This document shows, in pieces, positions 18,251-26,255 of a stretch of DNA of 64,000 nt. The notes under the pieces were generated by a model. It was not told the DNA's origin. It made no database searches and saw only the letters and a list, made by a program, of their open reading frames with translations. Where the stretch lies: assembly GCF_900115225.1 (NCBI RefSeq), contig NZ_FOVR01000002.1, positions 186,001-250,000 of the forward strand, written 5' to 3'. Origin of the DNA: Cohaesibacter marisflavi. GTDB lineage: Bacteria > Pseudomonadota > Alphaproteobacteria > Rhizobiales > Cohaesibacteraceae. Every line of letters begins with the position of its first letter. Positions within the stretch are counted from its first letter, which is position 1. The position numbers were made by a program, and so were the translations under genes.

Positions 18251-19159
18251 TTGAGTGTATTTTTAGGATTAGCCATAGCGATGGCATCTTTGCTTGGTGG
18301 CTTCGCCGCAATGGGCGGGCATGTAGCGGTTTTGTTGCAGCCCTGGGAATTTGTAATCGTATTCGGCATTGCGTTCGGAACATTCGTCGTCGCCAACCCG
18401 CTTAAGGTGGTGTTCGATACCGGGCGGGCCATTCTGGAGGCGATAACCAACTCCACGCCGAAGAGGAAGGAATATCTCGATGTTCTGGGTCTTCTTTATA
18501 CGATCATGCGTGAGTTTCGCGCCAAAGGCCGCAACGAGGTTGAACCTCATATCGAAAACCCCGAAGACTCTGTCATTTTCCAGCAATATAAGTCGGTTGC
18601 TAACAACCCGGCACTGCGTGACTTCATTTGCGACTATTTCAGAATTCTGATTGTTTCCAATGCCAGACCTCATGAAATCGAAAGTCTGATGGATGAGGAA
18701 CTGATGACCCGCATGCGCGATCAGATGAAGCCCTATCTTGCGCTTTCGCTGCAGGCCGAGAGCCTTCCTGCCATCGGTATTGTCGCCGCCGTACTTGGTG
18801 TCGTCAAAGCCATGGGGGCCATTGATCAGAGCCCTGCCATTCTGGGCGGACTGATTGGCGCTGCATTGGTGGGCACGTTCGCCGGTATCTTCAGCTCCTA
18901 CGCCATCGTTGGTCCAATGGCCAACAAGGTGAAATCGGTGCGTGAGAAAAAGGGCCGTCTTTATGTGATCGTCAAACAGACCCTTCTGGCCTTCATGAAC
19001 GGAGCAGCCCCCCAGATCGCTCTTGAACATGGCCGCAAGACTATTTCTGAAATCGATCGTCCAAGCATCGATGAAGTGGAAAGCCAGACCATGGTTGGCC
19101 CTGTGGGCGGAGCAGCTGAAGGCACGGTGCACGAGATGCCCCAGAAGGGAGCGGCATAA
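18251..19159 (+). CDS. motA: Flagellar motor stator protein MotA (TTG start)
   Basis: 302 residues. The start is the TTG at 18251: the translated N-terminus SVFLGLAIAMASLLGGFAAMGG lines up with rhizobial MotA, and GGGAG lies at the right distance upstream. Four membrane helices are present, two near the N-terminus and two around residues 175-225 (SLPAIGIVAAVLGVVKAMGA and LIGAALVGTFAGIFSSYAIV). The cytoplasmic loop contains LMRE/IMREFRAKGRNEVEPHIENP, which contacts FliG. MotA with MotB forms the ion channel of the stator. The partner motB is 13 kb away on the other strand, as in rhizobia. The stop is followed 3 bases later by fliM. Confidence 0.94.
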   Translation: MSVFLGLAIAMASLLGGFAAMGGHVAVLLQPWEFVIVFGIAFGTFVVANPLKVVFDTGRAILEAITNSTPKRKEYLDVLGLLYTIMREFRAKGRNEVEPHIENPEDSVIFQQYKSVANNPALRDFICDYFRILIVSNARPHEIESLMDEELMTRMRDQMKPYLALSLQAESLPAIGIVAAVLGVVKAMGAIDQSPAILGGLIGAALVGTFAGIFSSYAIVGPMANKVKSVREKKGRLYVIVKQTLLAFMNGAAPQIALEHGRKTISEIDRPSIDEVESQTMVGPVGGAAEGTVHEMPQKGAA

Positions 19160-19162
19160 TCC

Positions 19163-20092
19163 ATGGCACAGGCACATAACCTCTCACCAATTACAGATCG
19201 ACTGCTGGATGCAGCAGGAAACTCCATTGAACGTCTGCCGATGCTCCCGATCATCTTTGATCGAATGGCCCGGGTATTTGCAGACACAATGCGTCAGCGG
19301 GCGGCGTCTCCGGTTTTTGTCTCCGTGAGCTATATCGGCAATGATCGGATCGGAGATATTCTGGACGAAAATGAGGCCAATGCACTGGCCGCCGTCGTCT
19401 ATACACCGGAATGGGACACTCGCCTGCTGATCGGCTTTGACCGCGATTTCATCTTCTCTATGATGGAAGTTCTGTTCGGAGCTGATGGGACCGAACCCCC
19501 GATTGATGACGAACGCCCCTTCTCGAATATCGAAACCCGGGTGGCGCGCTCTCTGTTCATGGATTCCATCAAGGCGCTTGAAGATGCATTGAAATCGGTC
19601 GCCGACATCACCCTGAAGTTCGAACGTATCGAAACGCGAATGGATTTTGCCGTTATTGGTCGTCGCAACAATTCAGCTGTCGTTGGTCGTCTGCTTCTGC
19701 AGGCCATCGGGCGGGGCGGGGAGATGTTTGTTGTCGTGCCTCATTCCGCACTCACCCCTCTGAGGCAGAATCTGGCTCAGGTCGTCAGTGGCGAGGGCAA
19801 CAATCGCGACAAGGAATGGACACAGCAGTTCCAGGCGGAAATCCAGCGGACCCATGTCGAGCTGAATGCCGTGCTCGAAGAGCAGCAGATGAGCCTCGAC
19901 AAGCTCGCCGATCTCAAGGTTGGCGACATCATCCAGCTTCAGGCAACGCCACGCTCCAAAGTTACATTGCAGAGCAACAACCAGCCACTCTTCACCTGCT
20001 CGATGGGTCAGTCGGATGGATCCTACTGCCTGCAGGTCGAAGATCAGATCCACCAGAAAGAGGACATTCTAGATGATATCTTATCTCGCTGA
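19163..20092 (+). CDS. fliM: Flagellar motor switch protein FliM
   Basis: 309 residues. The central CheC-like domain contains RLLIGFDRDFIFSMMEVLFGADG and FSNIETRVARSLFMDSI; the C-terminal SpoA domain has VELNAVLEEQQMSLDKLADLKVGDIIQL. The N-terminal CheY-binding motif of enteric FliM (LSQ.EIDALL) is not visible; instead the protein begins MAQAHNLSPITDRLLDAAGN, as in rhizobial FliM. FliM sits between FliG and FliN in the C ring and receives the chemotaxis signal. It follows motA by 3 bases and overlaps the next gene by 20 bases. Confidence 0.92.
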   Translation: MAQAHNLSPITDRLLDAAGNSIERLPMLPIIFDRMARVFADTMRQRAASPVFVSVSYIGNDRIGDILDENEANALAAVVYTPEWDTRLLIGFDRDFIFSMMEVLFGADGTEPPIDDERPFSNIETRVARSLFMDSIKALEDALKSVADITLKFERIETRMDFAVIGRRNNSAVVGRLLLQAIGRGGEMFVVVPHSALTPLRQNLAQVVSGEGNNRDKEWTQQFQAEIQRTHVELNAVLEEQQMSLDKLADLKVGDIIQLQATPRSKVTLQSNNQPLFTCSMGQSDGSYCLQVEDQIHQKEDILDDILSR

Positions 20093-20594
20093 CGGCATTT
20101 TGATGATTGCCCTTATCATTACCTCGGTCTGGGTGATGAAAATGAACTCCCGCCTGCAGAAGCTGCGTGACAATCATTATGAGTTTCGCCGCATCATGGA
20201 GCAAACCAATCTGGCTCTGGAAGGGATCGAAGTCTCCATCGACGAGATCAATGTGCGCGGCCAGCAAGTGCTCAATGCGCTGGGTAAACGCATTGATGAA
20301 GCACGAGACATTGTGACCGATATCGACAAGATGACCCGGGAAGTACGTGGCCAACAAAAGGAATTGCGTCTCGAAATGGTCGCCTTCCAGGAGCAGATCG
20401 CCAAGGAATGTACCAAACAGATCGACATTCTCAAAAAGATCAGTGAAGCGGCCAATGAAGCGGCGAAAAGGGAAGAGCAGACCAATCCCCTACTGAATGG
20501 TGGCGACGTGGCAGCCAAGCCCGGACATCCTCCCTTCTACCGCATTGAAGATCAACTGCCCTCGATGCTGCGCAGGGTAAACCTGAAATCATGA
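20073..20594 (+). CDS. Membrane-anchored coiled-coil protein (DUF6468-like)
   Basis: 173 residues. One N-terminal membrane helix (YLADGILMIALIITSVWVM) is followed by an almost unbroken coiled coil (about 25-135: LQKLRDNHYEFRRIMEQTNLALEGIE, then VNALGKRIDEARDIVTDIDKM) and a short Pro-containing tail. A family of this shape (I believe DUF6468) recurs next to fliM in alphaproteobacterial flagellar clusters; its function is not known to me. The ATG lies inside fliM, giving a 20-base overlap, so expression is coupled to fliM. It may be a structural or assembly protein of the switch complex or stator region. Confidence 0.6.
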   Translation: MISYLADGILMIALIITSVWVMKMNSRLQKLRDNHYEFRRIMEQTNLALEGIEVSIDEINVRGQQVLNALGKRIDEARDIVTDIDKMTREVRGQQKELRLEMVAFQEQIAKECTKQIDILKKISEAANEAAKREEQTNPLLNGGDVAAKPGHPPFYRIEDQLPSMLRRVNLKS

Positions 20595-20649
20595 CGCCTC
20601 TTGCAAACGTCAGAAATGAACCATTCGGAAAACGAAGAGGAACAGCCCC

Positions 20650-21081
20650 ATGAATCCTGATGATATTGAGTTCGCAAAAATCGAATTGGATGAACCGGTT
20701 ACCCCACCACAGGCAGCCAAGGAAAAAGAAGAATCTGGCCCAACTCTGGCTGACTTTTCCAAGGTAGCCGAAGGCGAAGCCACCCTTGGCGGTGTGATTG
20801 ATACAGATCGGAACCTGGACAACATCCTGAGCATTCCGGTTGACATTCAGGTGGTGCTGGGGTCGGCCTCGATGTTGGTTTCCAACCTGCTCAAGCTCGG
20901 GCGCGGGGCGGTCATTCCGCTGGACCATCGTGTTGGTGAGCCGGTTGAGGTGGTTGTCAACGGACGGGTTGTTGCCCGCGGTGAAGTGGTCGTGGTTGAA
21001 GACGACAACTCGCGCTTTGGCGTCTCCCTTACGGAAATTGTCGGCTCGGCGAACGTTGCCAAACCAGAGGCCATCAATTAA
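20650..21081 (+). CDS. fliN: Flagellar motor switch protein FliN
   Basis: 143 residues. The C-terminal SpoA domain (about 62-130) has the FliN signature: LDNILSIPVDIQVVLGSASMLVSNLLKLGRGAVIPLDH, then VEVVVNGRVVARGEVVVVED and RFGVSLTEIV. The N-terminal 60 residues are acidic and Pro-containing, probably disordered. FliN forms the base of the C ring and helps dock FliH-FliI. It lies 55 bases after the coiled-coil gene and is followed by a hairpin with a T run (21081-21128), suggesting that part of the transcription stops here. Confidence 0.93.
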   Translation: MNPDDIEFAKIELDEPVTPPQAAKEKEESGPTLADFSKVAEGEATLGGVIDTDRNLDNILSIPVDIQVVLGSASMLVSNLLKLGRGAVIPLDHRVGEPVEVVVNGRVVARGEVVVVEDDNSRFGVSLTEIVGSANVAKPEAIN

Positions 21082-21128
21082 GGCCTCTCTCCTCGCCCTT
21101 GCTGCCGGGGAGAGACCTACGCATTTTT
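21081..21128 (+). terminator. Terminator-like hairpin between fliN and fliG
   Basis: Imperfect 12-bp stem (21081-21092 with 21107-21118; one mismatch and one possible G-U pair), a 14-nt loop, and six T residues at 21123-21128 a few bases after the stem. It begins at the last base of the fliN stop codon. It may end or attenuate the motA-fliN transcript and leave fliG with its own promoter. Confidence 0.4.
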
Positions 21129-21205
21129 TAAAGATGCTGCATTCGGGGCGCTGTTTTGCTCCATGGATTGCACGAGAAGAGTAACAAATTCGATAGAGGT
21201 GTGTC

Positions 21206-22255
21206 ATGGCGGCTGTGCCTGCTGTTTCCAACGAAATTCAACCCCCCGAACCGATGGTTCGCAAATTCAGAGGCGTTGAAAAAGTTGCAGCTTTGATTTT
21301 GGGGATGGGGCAAACCAACGCGGCGCGTGTGCTTTCCCATTTCGATAGCGACGAAATCCGCATGATCACCCGCATTGCGGCCCAGTTGGGCAGCGTGAAT
21401 GCCAGGGAGATGGAAGCCATCATCGAGGAATTCGTGCAGCAATTCGGCGATGGTGCCAGCCTTTATGGCTCTGTCAACGAGGTTCAGAAACTGCTGACGG
21501 GCGTTCTGCCCGAAGATGAAGTCTCTGATATCATCGCCGATGTGGCAGGCTCTTCCAACTGGTCCATCTGGGACAGGATCGCCAATATTTCCGAAACGGC
21601 GATTGCCAACTATATCAAGAAGGAGCACCCCCAGACAGCTGCCTTCATTCTTTCGCGTAGCAAGCCGGCCGCCGCTGCCAAGATCATGAATCAACTGCCG
21701 CCAGAATTGCGCAACCAGTTGATGCGACGGATGTTGACGATCAAGCCCATTGTGCCCGAAGCTGCCAGAGACATCGAGAAAGTGCTGCATGAAGACTTCC
21801 TGCTCAACTTCTCGGGCAACATGCAGGCTGATACCTTCTCGCGCATGGCGGACATTCTCAACAAGATGGAGCGCGACCAGATGGAAGCGGCCCTCAATTC
21901 GCTCGAAGAGCGTCAACCAAAGGCGGCAGAAGCCCTCAAAGGCCTGTTGTTCACTTTCGACGATATCATCAATCTTACGCCGCGTGCCCGTATGGCCATC
22001 TTTGACCAGATCAACACCGAGGCCATTGTCATGGCACTCAAGGGCACGGATCAGGGCCTGCGGCAGTCCATTCTCTCCACGCTGGCAAGCCGGACCCGAC
22101 GCATTATCGAGCACGAGTTGGCCAGTGGTCAGCCTGCTGCCGAACGGGACGTCTTTGCGGCAAGACGAGAAATCACCGACCTGGCGCTTGAAATGGCCGG
22201 ACGGGGAGAAATCGACCTCAACCCGAAACAGGAGGGCGGAGCCTTTCTGCAGTAG
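21206..22255 (+). CDS. fliG: Flagellar motor switch protein FliG
   Basis: 349 residues, typical. The N-terminal domain begins with KVAALILGMGQTNAARVLSHFDSDEI (FliF contact), the middle domain has EHPQTAAFILSRSKPAAAAKIMNQLP with the EHPQT motif, and the C-terminal domain carries the charged torque helix (LLFTFDDIINLTPRARMAIFDQINTEAIVMALKGTD). FliG links the MS ring to MotA. The chain ends DLNPKQEGGAFLQ. It starts 124 bases after fliN, behind a hairpin, and flhB follows after 62 bases. Confidence 0.95.
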   Translation: MAAVPAVSNEIQPPEPMVRKFRGVEKVAALILGMGQTNAARVLSHFDSDEIRMITRIAAQLGSVNAREMEAIIEEFVQQFGDGASLYGSVNEVQKLLTGVLPEDEVSDIIADVAGSSNWSIWDRIANISETAIANYIKKEHPQTAAFILSRSKPAAAAKIMNQLPPELRNQLMRRMLTIKPIVPEAARDIEKVLHEDFLLNFSGNMQADTFSRMADILNKMERDQMEAALNSLEERQPKAAEALKGLLFTFDDIINLTPRARMAIFDQINTEAIVMALKGTDQGLRQSILSTLASRTRRIIEHELASGQPAAERDVFAARREITDLALEMAGRGEIDLNPKQEGGAFLQ

Positions 22256-22317
22256 GTGCTGACAGGTGCCCGGTTAATTCTGGGCTCCGGCAAGCGCGGG
22301 GATAATGTGAGACACCC

Positions 22318-23403
22318 ATGTCAGACGAGAGTAAGGACAGCAAGACAGAAGAGCCGACAGAGAAAAAGATAAGAGACGCGATTGAAAAGGGGAATCTGCC
22401 TCTTTCAAAAGAGGTGAATGCCTTCGCTACCTTTCTCGGAATTCTGCTCATTCTGGCATTTGCACTGGAAACACAAGTCGCATCGCTATCGACAACCATG
22501 TCGCGTATACTTGATGGAACAGGAGAAATTCGTCTTGGAAACGAAGCACAATTTGCTCAGCTGGGTTCGGCTGTCGGAATGGAAGTGGCCAAATTTCTGG
22601 TCGTGCCCATTTCCATCTTGTTCCTTCTCGGGCTTGCTGCAACCTGGTTTCAGCATCCTCCGCAAATGTCGTTTGAGCGATTGCGTCCGGACCTTTCCAA
22701 GTTATCCCCCGGCAAGGGATTTTCGCGCATGTTTGGCGCGCAAGGCTGGGTCGAGTTTCTCAAGGCGCTCGCTAAGCTTACCATGCTTGCCGTCGTACTC
22801 GGCATTCTCATATCAAGTCACAGACAGGTTCTGGTGAATACCATGTTTACAGATCCTACCCTGCTGCCAGAGGAACTCCTCAGTATTACCATCCGACTTG
22901 TCTCGGGTATTTGTGTCGCAACAATTTCGCTGGTTCTGCTCGATGTCCTTTGGGTCAGGGGTAAATGGCGTCGGGATCTGCGCATGAGTCCGAAAGAAGT
23001 GAAAGATGAAATCAAGCAATCCGAAGGCGACCCGATGGTCAAGGGGCGCATGCGCTCGTTGGCCAGAGACCGGGCACGTAACCGTATGATTGCTTCCGTG
23101 CCACAGGCCAATGTTGTCATTGCCAACCCGACGCACTTTTCCGTTGCCTTGCGCTATGAGCATAGCGTAGACAAGGCGCCGGTTGTTGTTGCAAAGGGAC
23201 AGGACCTTATCGCGCTGAAAATCCGTCAAATCGCAGAAGAAAATGACATTCCGGTGATCGAGAATGTGCCCTTGGCGCGGGCATTGTTCGCCGAGAGTGA
23301 AGTCGATTTACCTATACCACCACAGTTTTTCCGAGTAGTTGCAGAAATTCTATACTATGTGTATTCTGCCGATAGCTCGAAATACAAAACAGCTTCGGGC
23401 TAA
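22318..23403 (+). CDS. flhB: Flagellar export switch protein FlhB
   Basis: 361 residues. The beginning SDESKDSKTEEPTEKKIRDAIEKGNLPLSKEV is the standard FlhB N-terminus. Four membrane helices follow up to about residue 215, then the cytoplasmic domain with the autocleavage motif NPTH at residues 270-273 (VIANPTHFSVALRYE). After cleavage FlhB switches specificity from rod/hook to filament substrates under control of FliK. The gene is the last well-known member of the rightward run motA to flhB, and a small unknown gene starts 2 bases after its stop. Confidence 0.95.
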   Translation: MSDESKDSKTEEPTEKKIRDAIEKGNLPLSKEVNAFATFLGILLILAFALETQVASLSTTMSRILDGTGEIRLGNEAQFAQLGSAVGMEVAKFLVVPISILFLLGLAATWFQHPPQMSFERLRPDLSKLSPGKGFSRMFGAQGWVEFLKALAKLTMLAVVLGILISSHRQVLVNTMFTDPTLLPEELLSITIRLVSGICVATISLVLLDVLWVRGKWRRDLRMSPKEVKDEIKQSEGDPMVKGRMRSLARDRARNRMIASVPQANVVIANPTHFSVALRYEHSVDKAPVVVAKGQDLIALKIRQIAEENDIPVIENVPLARALFAESEVDLPIPPQFFRVVAEILYYVYSADSSKYKTASG

Positions 23404-23405
23404 GA

Positions 23406-23903
23406 ATGAACAAAGCTTCCCGGAAATCGACCATGATTAGTCGAAAGCCTCTTGCAACAGTTGATTGCAAAGACGTTTATGAGCATGCCATGCTTTGGGC
23501 GATGAAAGATGTTATCGCCGAGCTTAGACTTGTCGATGCAGCGCATCTGATTTCGTATGTCTTTACGGATTCCCATGCCAATATCAGCGATATTGTGGCA
23601 TCGTCATCGGAATTATTCCTCAAGGCCAATACCCTTTTCTATCGCGGCGAATCCACGGCGCAATTGGACTGGTCCACGCCGCCTACTGTGCGCTTCGAGA
23701 TGGCTTTCAGACATCTTGATCTTGATGCGCGCTTTGCGCTGAATCTGATTGGCGATGTGTCCACTATCGCGATGCAATCTGTCCGCTATGAAGATGGATC
23801 CGACGGCAGCGAGTGCGATATCGAGCGGTTTGTCAATGTGTTGACAGATGCGCATATTCGCCGGCCTTCCAAGGATTGGGCCGACAAAGGCCTGCTCATG
23901 TAG
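23406..23903 (+). CDS. Unknown protein downstream of flhB
   Basis: 165 residues, no family recognised. There is no signal peptide and no membrane helix. The sequence has a helical start (DCKDVYEHAMLWAMKDVIAELRLVDAAHLISYVF) and a patch with ASSSELFLKANTLFYRGESTAQ; the C-terminus IERFVNVLTDAHIRRPSKDW is basic. It starts 2 bases after flhB, so it is cotranscribed with flhB and probably acts in flagellar assembly. Only the context supports this. It is bounded downstream by convergent genes, with a hairpin at 23978-23997. Confidence 0.55.
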   Translation: MNKASRKSTMISRKPLATVDCKDVYEHAMLWAMKDVIAELRLVDAAHLISYVFTDSHANISDIVASSSELFLKANTLFYRGESTAQLDWSTPPTVRFEMAFRHLDLDARFALNLIGDVSTIAMQSVRYEDGSDGSECDIERFVNVLTDAHIRRPSKDWADKGLLM

Positions 23904-23977
23904 GCCCCCGACCGGCGCTCTTCTGTTCTCTGCCTGAAGAGGATGTGACCGTGATGGCCCATGATAAAAGGGCATCA

Positions 23978-23997
23978 GTCGGGGATGGCTCCCCGAC
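23978..23997. terminator. Hairpin between convergent operons
   Basis: Perfect 8-bp inverted repeat GTCGGGGA / TCCCCGAC with a 4-nt loop, located between the flhB-downstream gene (ends 23903) and the Kor operon (ends 24015). It has no T run on either side, so it is a weak terminator or an mRNA 3'-end stabiliser. Confidence 0.45.
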
Positions 23998-24014
23998 CGA
24001 CACGCACATGCTTG

Positions 24015-26249
24015 TTAGAGAAACGGTTTGGCCCGTTCCATCAGATCGTCCAGATCCGGTTCTGCCGGATTGCGCGGCTTGCCCGGGTGGATGATGCTGA
24101 CCTGACAGCCTTCCGCAGCTTCCACCAATTGGCGATAGGTGCCAGCGTCGGGGTCGGCGATGAAGGCCTGCATATTTTCGTTATAGCCAAATAACTGGTC
24201 ATTGATCTGGCGGCACTCGTTGCAGGTTGTGCAGCGGGACGTTTCGATCCATGGCATGTCATCCATCACTTCTGCTGCAACGCTGTCCTCTTCTTCAGAG
24301 GCGGCCTGAGGCTCAGCTGTTGGCTGCGCCGCCTCGGCGACCGGCTGGGCCGGCTCGACAGCAGCGGGGCTTGCTGCGTCACTGGAAAGCTCGGCAAGCA
24401 GGGCCTCCCGTTTGCGTCGTTCCTCGGCCAGTTGGGCCAGCACGTAGGAATTGTTGATGCCAGCCAGTTCCTGCAAACGGTTCCATGCATCCTTGCACCG
24501 ACGGGCTGCGGCAACAATCTTGTCATCAACCACGACACGCATCAGTGCGTCTTGTCGATCCACACCCTGCACATAGGCCCGCTTGATGGCATCGCTGCCC
24601 CCTGATGTTTCGAGCCATTCCTCGAATGGCACCATATCGCCGCTCCAGCTCTTGCGCTCGATCGCTTCGCAGAAACGGTGATAGCGGGTATCAGCCAGAG
24701 CAAAATCCCCGTAGGTGAAGCTCACGACCTCTTCCTTGCGCACCCCTGTCGGGTCTTCATAGCGAAGAGTGTGCTCGGGCCAGTCCTTCTCCATTTGCGG
24801 GTTGGCCGACAGGTCAAACCGGCTGGCCAGATCAGGCCCAGCAGACGGATCGTAGGAGAAATTCGGGAAGAGGCGTGCTTCGGTTGCTGCCGCAGCCAGA
24901 ATATAGGCAGGCACGCCCGGAACAGTTTTCGTGGCGCCCGAATAGATGCTGAACATGGCCGAACCACCATAATGCATGGCACGGACCATAGCATCCTGCA
25001 TACGAGTCATATGAGCGCTGGATCCCTGAACCACGAAGGCATTGTTGATGCCCATGGCCATGGAGGCAAGCCGTGCCGTGCCCGCACCAAAAGAGTTGCG
25101 TGGCGGTTCCGGTGAGGTCGGCCCGAGAATGTCATCCACCTGGATCATCACCTTGATAGGCAAGCCGCAGGCAAGCGCTTCATAGGCGCGGGAAATCTCG
25201 GAGGATTCCGTAACCCCGTCGCGCAAGAAGATCATGGCCGGTGGCAGGAAGGCCATCTGTTCTTCGGTCAGATCGCTTTCATCGAAATTGGCAAAGACCC
25301 CATCATGCAGGTCGGGAACATATTTGTTCTCAACTTCCATTTCGGCAATCGCCAAAGCCTTGGAGAATTCGATGACGCTGGGCAGACGATCCCGATAGGC
25401 ATCCAGCGCTTCGGTGCAGCTCTGGAACACATAGCTGTAGCACACCGCCTTGTCCGGATAGCTATAGGTTGCCCGACCCGGCCCGAAGAAGGCCTGTGTC
25501 TGGAGCACCTGCAACACATGCTTGATACGCGCTACCCTGTCGGCGGGCAGACGGTCTTCAGGGCGCACACGATGCAGGATATTGGACAAAACGCCGAAGT
25601 CGATGGAATTGTCTCCATCCAGCCCCATGGACTTGGACAGAGCTTCAGGGCTATGGGCCTCATCGGACTTGATATGGTCCGACTTCAGGATGTCATTGAG
25701 CCGAAGCACCAGCCGGTCAACCTTGTAGCGGAACTTGCGAGCCCGGGCCAAATGCATGGACTGCCAGACATGGGCCAGAACCTTGCCTGGCGTTGCTTCT
25801 GTGCAGCCGATGACTCGGCCATCAAGAGTGATGGTTTGGCGCGCCCGATCCAGGTTTTGATCAAGCGGGCCAAAGGCCGATTGGCCGCTCTCGGTCACCA
25901 GCTCGGATACGCTGATTCGCCACAACTCGGAGAGCTTTTCTTCCGCGCCCGCAGCCACCTTTTCGCGCATGCGCTGTTCAAGACGCAAAACCTGCTGGCG
26001 CAGCTCCTCTCCGTCCGGTCCTTGTGGGGCCACAAGCCGTAAGGCTTCGTCCACGATGTGGCATAGGGGCATGAGCGGTTTTTCCACCTCTTCCCCTTCT
26101 ATGAGGACAAGAGGATAGTCATAGCGCAAACTGTCGAGCGCATTATAGCGGGCAAAGAGCGCTGGACGGAGAGCCGTCAATGCGGCTTCTTCCATGAAAA
26201 CGTCACTGCCCTGACCCTGAGGGTCCGTTGATATTTGAGCCACCTGCAT
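24015..26249 (-). CDS. PFOR-like protein with degenerate TPP domain fused to a [4Fe-4S] ferredoxin
   Basis: 744 residues, last gene of the Kor operon. Residues about 310-620 align by eye with the TPP domain and C-terminal extension of the long PFOR at 36680-41662. Shared elements include A.AE.EVENKYVP, NF.....T, LP, PIKVM, FVVQ, EARLFPNF, DP.AG.DLASRFD.S.NP...DW and LQELAG. The catalytic elements are lost: GDG of PFOR becomes RDG here (Asp344), the NTGGQ motif is replaced by a Pro-rich stretch, and the YTPC cluster cysteine is gone. The C-terminus is a ferredoxin-like module with Cys673, 676, 679 and 715, like the terminal module of the PFOR. The first 300 residues I do not recognise. It probably serves as an electron-carrying or structural partner of KorAB. 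The start has GGGGAG and lies 6 bases after korB. Confidence 0.7.
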   Translation of the reverse strand: MQVAQISTDPQGQGSDVFMEEAALTALRPALFARYNALDSLRYDYPLVLIEGEEVEKPLMPLCHIVDEALRLVAPQGPDGEELRQQVLRLEQRMREKVAAGAEEKLSELWRISVSELVTESGQSAFGPLDQNLDRARQTITLDGRVIGCTEATPGKVLAHVWQSMHLARARKFRYKVDRLVLRLNDILKSDHIKSDEAHSPEALSKSMGLDGDNSIDFGVLSNILHRVRPEDRLPADRVARIKHVLQVLQTQAFFGPGRATYSYPDKAVCYSYVFQSCTEALDAYRDRLPSVIEFSKALAIAEMEVENKYVPDLHDGVFANFDESDLTEEQMAFLPPAMIFLRDGVTESSEISRAYEALACGLPIKVMIQVDDILGPTSPEPPRNSFGAGTARLASMAMGINNAFVVQGSSAHMTRMQDAMVRAMHYGGSAMFSIYSGATKTVPGVPAYILAAAATEARLFPNFSYDPSAGPDLASRFDLSANPQMEKDWPEHTLRYEDPTGVRKEEVVSFTYGDFALADTRYHRFCEAIERKSWSGDMVPFEEWLETSGGSDAIKRAYVQGVDRQDALMRVVVDDKIVAAARRCKDAWNRLQELAGINNSYVLAQLAEERRKREALLAELSSDAASPAAVEPAQPVAEAAQPTAEPQAASEEEDSVAAEVMDDMPWIETSRCTTCNECRQINDQLFGYNENMQAFIADPDAGTYRQLVEAAEGCQVSIIHPGKPRNPAEPDLDDLMERAKPFL

Positions 26250-26255
26250 AATCGG

